Assembly: GCA_036378675.1 (NCBI GenBank)
Contig: DASUWA010000013.1
Span: 62,001-126,000 of the forward strand
Length of the DNA stretch: 64,000 nt
From: Acidimicrobiales bacterium
GTDB taxonomy: Bacteria > Actinomycetota > Acidimicrobiia > Acidimicrobiales > Palsa-688
Reading direction: 5' to 3'
The notes under the pieces are model-generated. The model worked only from the letters and a program-made list of their open reading frames with translations, was not told where the DNA came from and ran no database searches. Below, piece by piece: positions 26,557-36,064 of the stretch (positions are counted from its first letter, which is position 1; each line of letters starts with the position of its first letter). The position numbers were made by a program, and so were the translations under genes.

Positions 26557-27630
26557 ATGGCTGTGGCGAAAGCGGAGCTGGACCAATCAGTGAGAGACGC
26601 CGCCGCCAGTTCACCGCTCGCAGTGTCGTCCTACCGGTACCCGACCGGGTGGTATGTCGTTGCGTGGGCCACCGAGGTGCCCGAGGGCACCGTGAAGAAA
26701 CTTCACTACTTCGGCCAGGACCTGGTCTGCTTCCGGGGCGAGTCAGGGAAGCTTTCCGTGCTTGACGCCTACTGCCAGCACCTCGGCGGGAACCTTGGCG
26801 AAGGCGGAACCGTGGTAGGGGATGAGATCAAGTGCCCTTGGCATGGCTGGCAATGGAACGTCGACGGGACCAACGCATTGATCCCATACAGCAAGGAACA
26901 GTGCAAGAAGAACGTAAGGATTCGCTCCTACCCGGTCATCGATTGGTACGGGTTCGTCGTGGTGTGGTTCGACCGCGATGGAAACGCGCCTTACTGGAGG
27001 CCTCCTGTGGTCCCCGAGTTGGAGGGAAACGATTATTACCCACCCCATCCTCACTCCCGAATGTGCGATCGGGTCAAGGTACATCCTCAGATGATCGTCG
27101 AGAACGCTGCGGATCCCTATCACATCGAGCACGTGCACCACGGCGACCGCCCAGCCTTCAACACATCCTTCGAGTTGCACGACTATTACCTCCACGCCAC
27201 GGTGTCGGTGAATTACGGCGGCGGCCGGCCGACCACGTGGCTGACCCCGAACGGCCCTGTCGACGGGACCGTCGTATACGACACCTACGGCCTGGGCATC
27301 GGCTTCGTGCGTTTCCCTGAGGAGGTGCTGGCGTCGGTTCAGATCACCGGCCACACTCCCGTGGACGAGGAGTACACCGACTATTACTTCACGATGGCGT
27401 GTGTACGCGAGCCCGGAGACACCGGCGATATCCCGAACGACCGCGCAGCGAAGTGGATCGCGCTGCAGCAGCAGACGGTAAGGCAGGACTACTTCATCTG
27501 GGAGAACATGAAGTACCTGGCTAAGCCCAACTTCGCGCTCGAGGAGGCCAAGGACTACGCAGCCCTGCGCCGATGGGCCCGGCGTTTCTACCCCGCCGAC
27601 ACGCTGCCCGACGAGACTCCAGACTCTTAG
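26557..27630 (+). CDS. Rieske non-heme iron oxygenase, KshA-like
   Basis: An oxygenase subunit of 357 residues. The Rieske [2Fe-2S] ligands are Cys73, His75, Cys93 and His96 (YCQHLGG and KCPWHGW). The mononuclear iron site is visible as ENAADPYHIEHVH, giving Asp186, His189 and probably His194, with a later acidic ligand. Overall layout and length resemble 3-ketosteroid 9-alpha-hydroxylase oxygenases, which open steroid rings, but terpenoid-type relatives look similar. The reductase partner is not in the window. It faces away from the acyl-CoA ligase. Confidence 0.88.
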   Translation: MAVAKAELDQSVRDAAASSPLAVSSYRYPTGWYVVAWATEVPEGTVKKLHYFGQDLVCFRGESGKLSVLDAYCQHLGGNLGEGGTVVGDEIKCPWHGWQWNVDGTNALIPYSKEQCKKNVRIRSYPVIDWYGFVVVWFDRDGNAPYWRPPVVPELEGNDYYPPHPHSRMCDRVKVHPQMIVENAADPYHIEHVHHGDRPAFNTSFELHDYYLHATVSVNYGGGRPTTWLTPNGPVDGTVVYDTYGLGIGFVRFPEEVLASVQITGHTPVDEEYTDYYFTMACVREPGDTGDIPNDRAAKWIALQQQTVRQDYFIWENMKYLAKPNFALEEAKDYAALRRWARRFYPADTLPDETPDS

Positions 27631-27653
27631 ACCGGCGGGTCTGAGCCCCGTCG

Positions 27654-28085
27654 CTAACAGCTGGTCTGCATGTCGGAGACAGCTTGCTGCGCATCCTGGG
27701 TGACTGGGCGGGTGATGTAGAACCGGTTGCCGTCCAGATCACGAATCAAGAAGGAAACGAAGTTCGGGGAAGGAACCAGGGGCCCGCAGGAGACACCCCT
27801 CTCGATCAGATCGGTTCGGACCTCACTCGGATCGCGACTGACGATCACGTTGATGGTCGAACTCTCCTGCCCAGGCTCCGCGGCCTCGAGCGCCGCTTCC
27901 AAAGGTTCGAGCACGACGATGGTTGAACCCATCATGAACGAGGCGTACCCATGCCCGTCGGTTCCAAGTGCCACAGGGGACAGCCCGAGCTTGTCCAGGT
28001 ACCAGGCGACGGCCCGATCGAGATCCTTCACATAGAACGAGGTGGCGGCGAGTTGGATGGTTCCGAGAGGTCCTGTTTCGCTCAC
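27654..28085 (-). CDS. VOC-family (glyoxalase/extradiol dioxygenase fold) protein
   Basis: A 143-residue vicinal-oxygen-chelate protein read from GTG 28085. A much longer frame extends upstream on this strand, but it lies over the plus-strand MscS gene and is not coding. The opening AATSFYVKDLDRAVAWYLDK and the late FVSFLIRDLDGNRFYITRP are the paired beta-alpha-beta modules of the fold. A role such as glyoxalase, bleomycin-type resistance or ring cleavage cannot be chosen. It is convergent with the Rieske gene. Confidence 0.82.
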   Translation of the reverse strand: MSETGPLGTIQLAATSFYVKDLDRAVAWYLDKLGLSPVALGTDGHGYASFMMGSTIVVLEPLEAALEAAEPGQESSTINVIVSRDPSEVRTDLIERGVSCGPLVPSPNFVSFLIRDLDGNRFYITRPVTQDAQQAVSDMQTSC

Positions 28086-28289
28086 GCCCGAGAACCTACC
28101 GGGTCGTCGCTCCGGTTGCGAAGAGCCGGCGATTAGGTGACAGAATGTCACCAAGCCACGAGACTGCCGGGGAAAAGCCGTGCGTTGGAGACGATCGTCG
28201 ATCGACTGCGTCCCCTCTGACCTGCGCTTTGGGGCATACCCATGGGCGCGTTCAGCGGGGTGGGCGGTATTCGCTAGTTTCGATATTTC

Positions 28290-29159
28290 GTGACTGTGCC
28301 GGCGACAATCCTGTCCACGACCCAGCCCCACCTTGTGGCTACACACGGCCTGACGCTGTGGGACTGGGTGCACGCGGCCGTGATCGTCGTGGTCGCCATC
28401 GCGTTGTCTCAAATGGTGCGACGCGTCACTCTCAGAGCGTTCGGGACTCATTCGAACCGACCTGCTGCGCGCATCTCGGCTCGATTCGCCGCCTACCTCA
28501 TCGCTGCCGGCGGGTTGCTGTATTCGCTCAACGCACTGCACGTACAGGTAGGCCCGCTTGTGGGTGCGCTCGGCATAGGCGGCATCGCGCTCGCCTTCGC
28601 CCTGCAGGACATCCTGCAGAATCTGGTCGCAGGGGTAATCCTTCAGGCTCGAAGACCCATCCGTCATGGTGACCAGATCGAGGTCGGCCACTATCAGGGC
28701 ACCGTCCTCGATATCGACCTGCGCAACGTGCAGATTCGAACCTACGACGGACTCGACGTCTACCTCCCAAACCGGCTTGTGCTGGATGGGCCGATCGTGA
28801 ACTACACGATGAGCCCCCTGCGTCGCTTGGCGCTCGAAATCGGCATCGGGTACCGAAGCAATCTGTCCGACGCGCAGCGGTGCCTCCTCCAGGCCGCTTC
28901 GAGCGTCGACGCGGTCCTCGCCGAACCGGCTCCTGCTGCCTGGGTGACCGAATTCGGGGAGTCGTCGATCAAGTTCAGCGTCCTGTTCTGGTACGCGGTC
29001 GCCGACCACACCTTCTGGGAAGTCCGTTCCGCTGTTGCCGTATCGATACAGCAAGCCCTGCGCGACGCCGGGATCCAGATCCCGTACCCGATCCGGACCC
29101 TTGAAGTCGACCAGTCAACCATCAACGAGATCGATCTGCGACAACACGCGGATCGATAG
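28290..29159 (+). CDS. Small-conductance mechanosensitive channel (MscS family)
   Basis: A 289-residue channel with three predicted transmembrane helices (about 25-42, 66-84 and 92-112). The pore-lining third helix carries the Gly/Ala-rich GALGIGGIALAFALQDILQN. The beta domain follows with GDQIEVGHYQGTVLDIDLR and the motif YLPNRLVLDGPIVNYT. It releases solutes when membrane tension rises. Start GTG 28290 has no clear ribosome-binding site. A gap of 204 bp precedes it with no obvious feature. Confidence 0.87.
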   Translation: MTVPATILSTTQPHLVATHGLTLWDWVHAAVIVVVAIALSQMVRRVTLRAFGTHSNRPAARISARFAAYLIAAGGLLYSLNALHVQVGPLVGALGIGGIALAFALQDILQNLVAGVILQARRPIRHGDQIEVGHYQGTVLDIDLRNVQIRTYDGLDVYLPNRLVLDGPIVNYTMSPLRRLALEIGIGYRSNLSDAQRCLLQAASSVDAVLAEPAPAAWVTEFGESSIKFSVLFWYAVADHTFWEVRSAVAVSIQQALRDAGIQIPYPIRTLEVDQSTINEIDLRQHADR

Positions 29160-29260
29160 AGAACGGTTGAAGAGCGGGCGGGCACACCGAGCCCGGCTCT
29201 CTGTGAGAACGGTGGCTCGTGCCGCCGAGCGCTCAGGGTCGGGGAATAGCTCCGGCAGCC

Positions 29261-29644
29261 ATGGCCGTTGAACCGATCATGAAGCCAGGCCATACGATCG
29301 CCATCGCACCTGCTGACGCGCACATTGAAGTGCGCCTAGGAGGTGAACTAGTCGCAGCGAGCGACCGCCCTCTCGTTCTGGAAGAGACTGGGCTTCCGGC
29401 GCGGTACTACCTGCCCCGAGAGGATGTACGGATGGACCTGCTCCGAGCTACCTCGTTCCACACGACTTGCCCGTTCAAGGGTGAGGCCTCCTACTGGTCG
29501 ATCGATATCGACGGCCAGGCTCATGACGGCATCGTCTGGAGTTACGAGACGCCCATTGACGGAGCTCTCGAGATCAAGGAGATGATGTCGTTCTACCCGG
29601 ACCGCACCGAAGTCACCGTGGACGGTGAGCGCATCGAGAAGTAG
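29261..29644 (+). CDS. DUF427-domain protein
   Basis: A small single-domain protein of 127 residues from ATG 29261, where GTG 29219 and ATG 29279 are also possible. The pattern AHIEVRLGGELVAASDRPLV, then RYYLPREDVRMDLL, TTCPFKGEASYWSI and FYPDRTEVTVDGERIE is typical of DUF427, a beta-rich fold found widely in actinobacteria and fungi. The function of the family is unknown. It is convergent with an Smr gene. Confidence 0.82.
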   Translation: MAVEPIMKPGHTIAIAPADAHIEVRLGGELVAASDRPLVLEETGLPARYYLPREDVRMDLLRATSFHTTCPFKGEASYWSIDIDGQAHDGIVWSYETPIDGALEIKEMMSFYPDRTEVTVDGERIEK

Positions 29645-29669
29645 GGGCTAAGAGGCTCCATCGCCCGTC

Positions 29670-29924
29670 TCATTTCCAGCGGAAGTGAACGAAGACCCTT
29701 CCGAAGTTGCGCGAGTCCTTCTCGATTCGGTCGTACAGCTGCCTGATCTCCTTCTGCTCCAGGAATCGCAGAACCCTCTTCTTGAGCTGGCCGCTCCCCT
29801 TGCCCGGGATGATCTCCACGAGCGGAGCCTTCTTTTGGACCGCCTCGTCGATGATTGCTCGGAGAGCGCGGTCGATATCCTCTCCCCGGTTGTAGATGTC
29901 ATGCAGGTCGAGCTTTAGCTTCAA
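29670..29924 (-). CDS. Stand-alone Smr-domain protein
   Basis: An 84-residue Smr domain with the typical LDLHDI start (residues 5-10) and the PGKGSGQLKKRVLRFLE stretch at about 40-56. Smr domains are nucleases or RNA-binding modules, usually at the C-terminus of MutS2, but stand-alone forms like this are common. The HxGxG-type element is seen as PGKGSG. It lies 10 bp downstream of the GNAT gene on the same strand and is likely cotranscribed. Confidence 0.78.
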   Translation of the reverse strand: MKLKLDLHDIYNRGEDIDRALRAIIDEAVQKKAPLVEIIPGKGSGQLKKRVLRFLEQKEIRQLYDRIEKDSRNFGRVFVHFRWK

Positions 29925-29934
29925 GTCGGATGGC

Positions 29935-30690
29935 CTAGCCGTTCCCTGGGATCTGCATTATGACGAAAGTGACGGGGCGCCGGACCTTGAAGCCCAGCTC
30001 CTCGTAGAGACGGATGGCCGTGGTGTTGCCGGCCGCAGCGTGCAGGAAGGGAACCTCGCCGCGGCTGCGGATGTCGGCCGCTACTGCACGGACCAGGATG
30101 GTGCCGAGCCCCTGGTTGCGGTATTCGGAGTCGGTGCAGACAGCGGATATCTCGGCCCAGCCGCCCGGGCGCATCCGTTGCCCGGCCATTGCAACGAGGG
30201 CACGCCCACGCCGAATTCCGAGATAGGTACCGAGCTTTGCGGTCCCCTGAAAGAACGGCCCGGGTTGGGTGCGATTCACCAGTTCGAGCATCTCGGGTAC
30301 GTCATCGAGTGTAAGGCGCTCGACGTCGGGATGGTCCTCGCATCGAAGTGAGACATCGATCATCTGAACGCCGTCGATGGTCTCCAACTGCCAACCCGGT
30401 GGAGGGGGGAGCCTTCCGCCGACGATCGCAACCATGGAGCCGGGTCCGACCAACGTGGCGAGGTCTTGCCAGACGGAGTCGTCGGCCTCAGGCGAGATGG
30501 CGGCAAATGGGGACATGTCCACTGGATACCGGGCGGCACAGCCGTACGTCTCGGCGAAGCGGGCGTGATGACCGGTCAAGGATGCCCAGACCGGATGATC
30601 GAGAACCGCTTCGCCGGCCGGTCCGGCCTCGCCGGCTCGGGCATCGTTGGGTTCGCCGCGTTCGGCGAGTGTGTTGACGTCTTCGGCCAC
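29935..30690 (-). CDS. GNAT-family acetyltransferase (FR47-like)
   Basis: A 251-residue protein read from GTG 30690. The frame remains open upstream but crosses the start of the divergent DUF1684 gene. The C-terminal half holds the acetyl-CoA site with YRNQGLGTILVRAVAADIRS at about 195-215, followed by FLHAAAGNTTAIRLYEELGF. The N-terminal half (PVWASLTGHHARFAETYG) resembles the second domain of FR47-type proteins. It would acetylate an amine, but the acceptor is unknown. Confidence 0.82.
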   Translation of the reverse strand: MAEDVNTLAERGEPNDARAGEAGPAGEAVLDHPVWASLTGHHARFAETYGCAARYPVDMSPFAAISPEADDSVWQDLATLVGPGSMVAIVGGRLPPPPGWQLETIDGVQMIDVSLRCEDHPDVERLTLDDVPEMLELVNRTQPGPFFQGTAKLGTYLGIRRGRALVAMAGQRMRPGGWAEISAVCTDSEYRNQGLGTILVRAVAADIRSRGEVPFLHAAAGNTTAIRLYEELGFKVRRPVTFVIMQIPGNG

Positions 30691-30789
30691 GTCCGCAGAG
30701 CTTTCCACCCCCTCTATCGGCTCGGAAACGCTTTTCCGCCCCTTCGGCTCCAGGAGAGGCAGAATGAAGCAAATCCTGGAGGGACCACA

Positions 30790-31611
30790 TTGAGCGTTCA
30801 GGCCAGATCGAACAACGTCTCCACCTTCGTCGCCGAGTGGGAAGAGTGGCACCACAAGGTGGAGTCCCGGCTCGCCGATCCGCACGGGTTCCTGGCCATC
30901 ACCAGTCTGCACTGGTTGACTCCCGAACTGCAGCGCTTCGACGACGCGGCGGGATCGTGGTCGACGGGTGAGGATGGGGTGACCGTTCTGCTCGAAGAGG
31001 GGGAGGAACTGATCATCAATGGCGAGCCCGCGCGCGGCAGACATCCCTTCGGGACCATCCCGGAACGCGGTGGCGTCAACGCCACCTGGGGCGATGCAGT
31101 GCTAGAGGTGGCGAAGAGGGGAGGACATGACATCCTCCGCCCGCGCCACCCGAACAATCCTCTGCGCCTCGCCTACCGCGGCACGCCGGCATACCGCCCG
31201 GACCCCGGATGGCGGGTGTCCGGTCGCTACGTGCCCTTCGAGCAGCCTCGCCCCACCAGCGTGGGTGCCGCCGTCGAAGGGCTCGAGCATGTCTACGACG
31301 CGCCAGGTCGCGTCGAGTTCGAACTCGATGGCCGAGCGCTGTCGCTAACCGCATTTCCGGGTTACAGCCCCGGAAAGCTGGCGGTGCTATTCACCGATGC
31401 CACGTCTGGGGAAACGACGTATGGCCCGGTGAGGACCCTGTCGATCGAAGAACCAGGCCCCGACGGTTCTGTGATCCTGGACTTCAACCGCGCCGTGAAC
31501 CTTCCCTGTGCTTACACCGATCTGGCAACATGCCCGCTACCACCCGTGGAGAACCGCCTGCCGGTTGCGATCGAAGCAGGGGAGAAGATCCCCCACGAGC
31601 GGTCTGCCTAG
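30790..31611 (+). CDS. DUF1684-family protein
   Basis: A 273-residue protein of the DUF1684 family, starting at TTG 30790 with GGAGGGA seven bases upstream. Conserved family blocks include FVAEWEEWHHKVESRLADPH near the N-terminus, GRHPFGTIPERGG in the middle and the diagnostic FNRAVNLPCAYTDLATCPLP, then ENRLPVAIEAGEK, near the end. The function is unknown although the fold is widespread. Its last base pairs overlap the convergent isomerase-type gene (31608-31611). Confidence 0.87.
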   Translation: MSVQARSNNVSTFVAEWEEWHHKVESRLADPHGFLAITSLHWLTPELQRFDDAAGSWSTGEDGVTVLLEEGEELIINGEPARGRHPFGTIPERGGVNATWGDAVLEVAKRGGHDILRPRHPNNPLRLAYRGTPAYRPDPGWRVSGRYVPFEQPRPTSVGAAVEGLEHVYDAPGRVEFELDGRALSLTAFPGYSPGKLAVLFTDATSGETTYGPVRTLSIEEPGPDGSVILDFNRAVNLPCAYTDLATCPLPPVENRLPVAIEAGEKIPHERSA

Positions 31612-32450
31612 CGACCGAAGAAGGCTGCCAGCCCGATAGCGAACGACTGGCACAGCGATTCGTCGCCGGCAAACTTCAGATCGGCGATCTGCGCTCTGGT
31701 CAACGCACGGGAGAACAGTCGAGCGGCAGTTGCCGTGTCCATAGTTAGCGCCACGGTCGGATCGGGTGGAAGCCCGTCGCAGAGTCTCCAGCCGGCGGCT
31801 TCATTCCGGACGGTCCAGGCGGGGCCTCCGCTGAGAACGACGGCGACCGTCGTGCCCTCGGCAGCCGATAGAGCCGCGAAGCCCAGCGGGAAGCCGCGCA
31901 CGGCGACGGCGACCGCGGGATGCACCCATCGCTCGTCGAACCATTCCCCGCGCCCCACCGCGCGTCGGATCTGGCACTGGTGGATCCACCGCTCGAGGTA
32001 CTCCCTGGCGCAGAGGAGCGAATAGGGCGCCGGCTCGGGGCCGATCCATGGGATCGGCTCGCCCAGAAGATCGGGGTCTACAACGTTGTAGAAGGCGTAG
32101 GTGTCCTCGCCGGAACCTCGCAATAGGTTGATGATCAGCGGGAGGCTGAAGAACCTCGCCGCGGAAACCCAACTTTCGTTGTGGCGGTCCAGCGCGACGA
32201 AGAACTCGTCCCAGTTCGACCCGGCTTCGATCGCGACGAGTGAAGGTTCGCCGTCGCGCTGGCGGGAGAGGATCGACAGATCGTCGCCGAGTAGGTGAAG
32301 CACTATGCCCTTCACCGACCAGGCAGGGCACTCGGTGGGCGCAGCCCAGTCTTCCGCCGGCAGGGCGCTCAGGAAGTCCAGCAGCTCGGATCGCTCTTCG
32401 GCGAAGATTGTCGGGTAGTCGAGGCGACCTGCCGGGACCAACTCTGCCAT
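31608..32450 (-). CDS. Maleylpyruvate isomerase/DinB-like (TIGR03083-type) protein
   Basis: A 280-residue protein with the four-helix DinB-like mycothiol-dependent N-terminal domain: ERSELLDFLSALPAEDWAAP, then TECPAWSVKGIVLHLLGDD with the metal-binding His. A His-containing SLLCAREYLERWIHQCQIRR helix lies near the middle. The C-terminal part resembles the sterol-carrier-like half of such proteins. The mycothiol link supports an actinobacterial host. The substrate is unknown. Confidence 0.8.
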   Translation of the reverse strand: MAELVPAGRLDYPTIFAEERSELLDFLSALPAEDWAAPTECPAWSVKGIVLHLLGDDLSILSRQRDGEPSLVAIEAGSNWDEFFVALDRHNESWVSAARFFSLPLIINLLRGSGEDTYAFYNVVDPDLLGEPIPWIGPEPAPYSLLCAREYLERWIHQCQIRRAVGRGEWFDERWVHPAVAVAVRGFPLGFAALSAAEGTTVAVVLSGGPAWTVRNEAAGWRLCDGLPPDPTVALTMDTATAARLFSRALTRAQIADLKFAGDESLCQSFAIGLAAFFGR

Positions 32451-32611
32451 TGCGGAACGCTACCTCTCGCTAGTAGGCGACCTGGCCCGCCAAGTGAACG
32501 GGAGATCCGACCCCTGACCTGGTCTTTTCTTCGGGACAGCCCGCATCGGGAGCGACTGTAGACCACCGTCTCCCCTCAACTCACCAGCCTCGGGCGTCGA
32601 GAAATTCGGGT

Positions 32612-35557
32612 ATGGACGCATCTGGGGGGACGGGGGAGGAGCGCGACTCCTCCAACCTGACCACCGCCCTGATCATCGGGTATGTGCGCAACCGAGCGGG
32701 TGACGCTGCGGTCGGCGAGATGCTGGCCGCCGCCGGCGAGGAACGGCCGATCGAAGAGCTCCTCGACGAGGGCCGCTGGAGCTCGTACGGCCAGAAGCTC
32801 CGCTTGTTCGAGGCGGCCATCGCCGTCCTCGCCGACCCGGACACTCCCCGGCTGGTCGGCGCGACTGTCCTTGATCAGCAGATCGGAACAGCCATTCGCC
32901 TCATGCTCCGTGCGCTCGGGTCGCCGGCCTCGGTGTGCCGGAGCGTGGCCAAGGCCTCCGCCAAGTTCTCAACCAACTACACGTGCGAAGCCTTATCGGT
33001 CGGTCGCGAGGGTGCGGTGATCTCGAACCGCCTCCACGACGGCTACGAGCCGAACATCATCGACTGCGAGTACACAACCGGCCTCCTTTCTCAAATCCCG
33101 GCACTCTTCGGCCTGGAGCCCGCCGTTGTCATGCACGATGAATGCCAGGTGCGCGGGGCTCCGGCCTGCATCTACACACTCAAGTGGCGGGCGCGTCACC
33201 GCCTGCTGTGGAGTCGGCGGCGTGACAAGGTCGCCTATCTCGAGGAGGAGTTGCGGCTCCTGACCGAACGCTACGAGGAGCTGCAGTCGACGATCGTCGA
33301 CCTGGTGTCGCCTGCGGACGTCGACACTGTCCTACGCCGCATCACCCGCCGCGCCGCCGACGCGGTCAGGGCTCAACGCTTCCTGCTGGCTCTCGGTGGC
33401 GACGCCGAGGGCGTATCGGTTCACCACGACGGAATGTCGAGCGATGAGGCTCTTCGGCTGGCCTCGGAGGTGCTGGCGGCCGAGCCCGACGACGGCGGCG
33501 GCTCTCGGCTGATCGTCGACGTGGCGTCGTCCCGGCGGTTCTACGGACGGCTCGTTGCGGTCTACGAGTTCGAGCACATCTTCTTTCCAGAGGAGCGCAG
33601 GCTCTTGGCCGCATACGCCCGGCAAGCCGCTGTCGCGCTTGACGCGGCCACTGCCCTCGAGGAAGCCCGCCGTCGGGGTGAGACGGCGAGCGCGTTGCTC
33701 GAGCTGGCCCGGCGGCTGGCTCTGGCGACCTCGACCGACGAGGTGGCCCAAAAGCTCGCCGACGCGGTGCCTACGGTCATTGGAGCGAATCGCGCGAGCG
33801 TTCTCTTGTGGGATCCGAAGCATGAGGAGCTTCGCGTCCGGGCCCGCTCCTGGTTTGGCAACCTCGATCTGCAGGAAATGCCGAGGAGAGCGATATCGCT
33901 TACCGACACGCCCGTGCTCGCCGAGATGCTCCGCACCCGGATGCCGCAGCACATCCGCCGGGACACTGCCGACCCCTACCTGCGGAACCGGCTGATGGCA
34001 ACCGACATCGAGGAGATACTCGCCGTTCCGATCCAGAGCAGGGGCGAGATGCTGGGGGCCATCGCCGCACTGCGAACGGCCACCGCGCCTCCGTTGGTCG
34101 ACCAGCAGGCCCTTGCCGACCGCCTGACCGGTATGGCCGACCAAGCGGCACTGGCGTTCGAGAAGGTACGCCTGCTGGAGCAGGAGCGCGAAGCCGTGCG
34201 ACGCTTACAGCGTGACGAGCGGCGCATCAAGGAACTCGCCTATCAAGACGCTCTGACCGAGCTCCCCAATGGCCGGCACTTCTCGGAGGCGCTCGACAGC
34301 TGTCTCGCGCGGGCCAGGACCGAGGGTCGCCAGGTGGCCCTGCTCTTCTGTGACCTCGATCGCTTCAAGAACGTCAACGACAGCATGGGCCACGCGATGG
34401 GCGACCGGCTCCTCAAGGTGGCGGCGGCTCGCCTGCAAGCGTGCGTCCGGGACACCGACACCCTTGCCCGGCTCGGAGGCGACGAGTTCACCTTGCTCCT
34501 CAACGGTGTTACCGGCCCGGAGGATGCCGCGACCATCGCAGACCGCGTTCTTACCGCGTTCCGAGATCCGTTCAACCTCGATGGGCAGGAATTGTTCCTG
34601 TCTGCGAGCGTTGGCGTGGCGCTCTATCCCGAGGACGGGAAGGATGCTCAGACGCTGTTGAAGAACGCCGACACAGCGATGTACGGGGCGAAGCTGGCAG
34701 GCCGCAACAACCAACTGCGTTACGCCCCCGCGATGAACGCCAGGTCTCGGCAGCTCCTGGAGCTCGAGGCAGACCTGCACGAGGCGGTGCGAAGGAGGGA
34801 GCTCGTCGTGTACTACCAGCCTCAAGTGGCGGCGGGCACGGGCGAGGTAGTTGCGGTCGAGGCACTGGTTCGCTGGAACCATCCACGCCGGGGGATGCTT
34901 CCGCCTGGAGAGTTCATCGCGTTGGCCGAGGAGCGCGGACTCATCGGCGCGGTCGACGCTTGTGTGCTTTTCGAGGCGGCCAAGCAGTGCAAGCGTTGGG
35001 AGGACGCCGGGCTCCCGCCCGTTAGGGTCGGGGTCAACCTGTCGGCCCACCAGTTCCGAGGCGCCAATCTGGTGACCCTGGTGGACCGCGTACTGCACGA
35101 CACCGGGGTGCGCCCCGAGCTGCTCGAGTTGGAGCTCACCGAAACCGCAGCCATGCAGGAGCCGGAACGCATCGCCGAGACCCTCGCCCAGCTCCGGCAT
35201 CTAGGTGTCGGACTCGCCCTGGACGACTTCGGAACCGGGTATTCAAGCTGGACGCACATCAAGCACTTCCCGGTGGGCCGGATCAAGATCGACCGGTCCT
35301 TCGTGTCCGGGTTACCGAAAGACCGTTACGACGCGGCGATCGTCACCGCGACGATCGAGATGGCGCACCTGATGGGGATGGGCGTGACGGCCGAGGGAGT
35401 CGAGACCAGCGCGCAGGCCGAGTTGCTGACCGTTCAGGGCTGCGACTTGTTGCAGGGATTCCTCTACAGCGAGCCGAGGCCGAACGAGGAGATCACGGAG
35501 CTCCTGCAAACGGCGGCTGCCACCGGGACACCGTGGATAGCGACCTCCGTCGCTTAA
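32612..35557 (+). CDS. GGDEF-EAL cyclic-di-GMP enzyme with V4R-like and GAF sensors
   Basis: A 981-residue signalling protein from ATG 32612. Residues 1-200 resemble a V4R/heme-NO-like sensor ending with a Cys-containing DECQVRGAPACIYTLKW. A coiled coil and two GAF domains follow (about 210-350 and 360-520). The GGDEF motif is intact at about 620-625 (ARLGGDEFTLL), and the EAL domain starts near 745 (VEALVRWNH) with DDFGTGYSS further on. It may make and/or degrade cyclic-di-GMP. No transmembrane helix is seen, so it is a cytosolic sensor. Confidence 0.9.
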   Translation: MDASGGTGEERDSSNLTTALIIGYVRNRAGDAAVGEMLAAAGEERPIEELLDEGRWSSYGQKLRLFEAAIAVLADPDTPRLVGATVLDQQIGTAIRLMLRALGSPASVCRSVAKASAKFSTNYTCEALSVGREGAVISNRLHDGYEPNIIDCEYTTGLLSQIPALFGLEPAVVMHDECQVRGAPACIYTLKWRARHRLLWSRRRDKVAYLEEELRLLTERYEELQSTIVDLVSPADVDTVLRRITRRAADAVRAQRFLLALGGDAEGVSVHHDGMSSDEALRLASEVLAAEPDDGGGSRLIVDVASSRRFYGRLVAVYEFEHIFFPEERRLLAAYARQAAVALDAATALEEARRRGETASALLELARRLALATSTDEVAQKLADAVPTVIGANRASVLLWDPKHEELRVRARSWFGNLDLQEMPRRAISLTDTPVLAEMLRTRMPQHIRRDTADPYLRNRLMATDIEEILAVPIQSRGEMLGAIAALRTATAPPLVDQQALADRLTGMADQAALAFEKVRLLEQEREAVRRLQRDERRIKELAYQDALTELPNGRHFSEALDSCLARARTEGRQVALLFCDLDRFKNVNDSMGHAMGDRLLKVAAARLQACVRDTDTLARLGGDEFTLLLNGVTGPEDAATIADRVLTAFRDPFNLDGQELFLSASVGVALYPEDGKDAQTLLKNADTAMYGAKLAGRNNQLRYAPAMNARSRQLLELEADLHEAVRRRELVVYYQPQVAAGTGEVVAVEALVRWNHPRRGMLPPGEFIALAEERGLIGAVDACVLFEAAKQCKRWEDAGLPPVRVGVNLSAHQFRGANLVTLVDRVLHDTGVRPELLELELTETAAMQEPERIAETLAQLRHLGVGLALDDFGTGYSSWTHIKHFPVGRIKIDRSFVSGLPKDRYDAAIVTATIEMAHLMGMGVTAEGVETSAQAELLTVQGCDLLQGFLYSEPRPNEEITELLQTAAATGTPWIATSVA

Positions 35558-35757
35558 GGACGTGATTGTCCTCAGTCGTTGAGTCCGCCCCGATCCCGCC
35601 ACCAGGAACATAGCGCGAGGAGGCGGTCCGACGGGGCTGATGTATGTGGCGTGGGCGGGAGTCCTCAAGGACCCAAAACTTCCTCGAGCGCTTGCGACGT
35701 TGTTCGGAGCGGTAACTCCGGTTTAGAACCCTTCAGGCGGAAGTGCGCGCGCCGCTG

Positions 35758-36024
35758 CTATTTTCCGTTGCGCTCGCGGTGGCTGCACCCCGGCCAGCAG
35801 CAGGGCCGACGTTGGCCTTCCTCCAGCTCCTCCTGGGTCCGGCGTATACGGCGTTCTCTGGTCTTCTCCTGCTTGGCGTCCTCGACCCAGCAGATGAACT
35901 CGTTGCGGGCAAGCGGCGTGATGTCGTTCCACGCATCGAGTGCGGTGGGGTTGGAGGCCAGCGCCTCGTGCAGGTCTGCTGGAAGCCTGTGCACCACCCC
36001 ACCGGGCACTCGCTGGCTGCTCAT
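35758..36024 (-). CDS. YdeI/OmpD-associated-type small protein
   Basis: An 88-residue protein whose core DLHEALASNPTALDAWNDIT then ARNEFICWVEDAKQEKTRERR matches the C-terminal domain of YdeI/OmpD-associated proteins (PF13376 type). The tail has RRPCCWPGCSHRERNG, an unusual Cys-rich ending. The 200 bp between the GGDEF-EAL stop and this gene hold nothing recognisable. It forms a possible operon with the DUF393 gene 40 bp upstream. Confidence 0.75.
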   Translation of the reverse strand: MSSQRVPGGVVHRLPADLHEALASNPTALDAWNDITPLARNEFICWVEDAKQEKTRERRIRRTQEELEEGQRRPCCWPGCSHRERNGK

Positions 36025-36064
36025 CGGGACAGAGTAGCGACGATGGGGGAGCCCGTTCGTCCTC

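Noticed and set aside
28086-29054. A long minus-strand frame that extends the VOC gene upstream
   Set aside because: It covers the plus-strand MscS channel gene, which has clear transmembrane and beta-domain motifs. The minus-strand protein there has no family pattern. Only 27654-28085 is kept.
29691-31044. An upstream extension of the GNAT gene on the minus strand
   Set aside because: The part above 30690 overlaps the DUF1684 gene, which has a good ribosome-binding site and family motifs.
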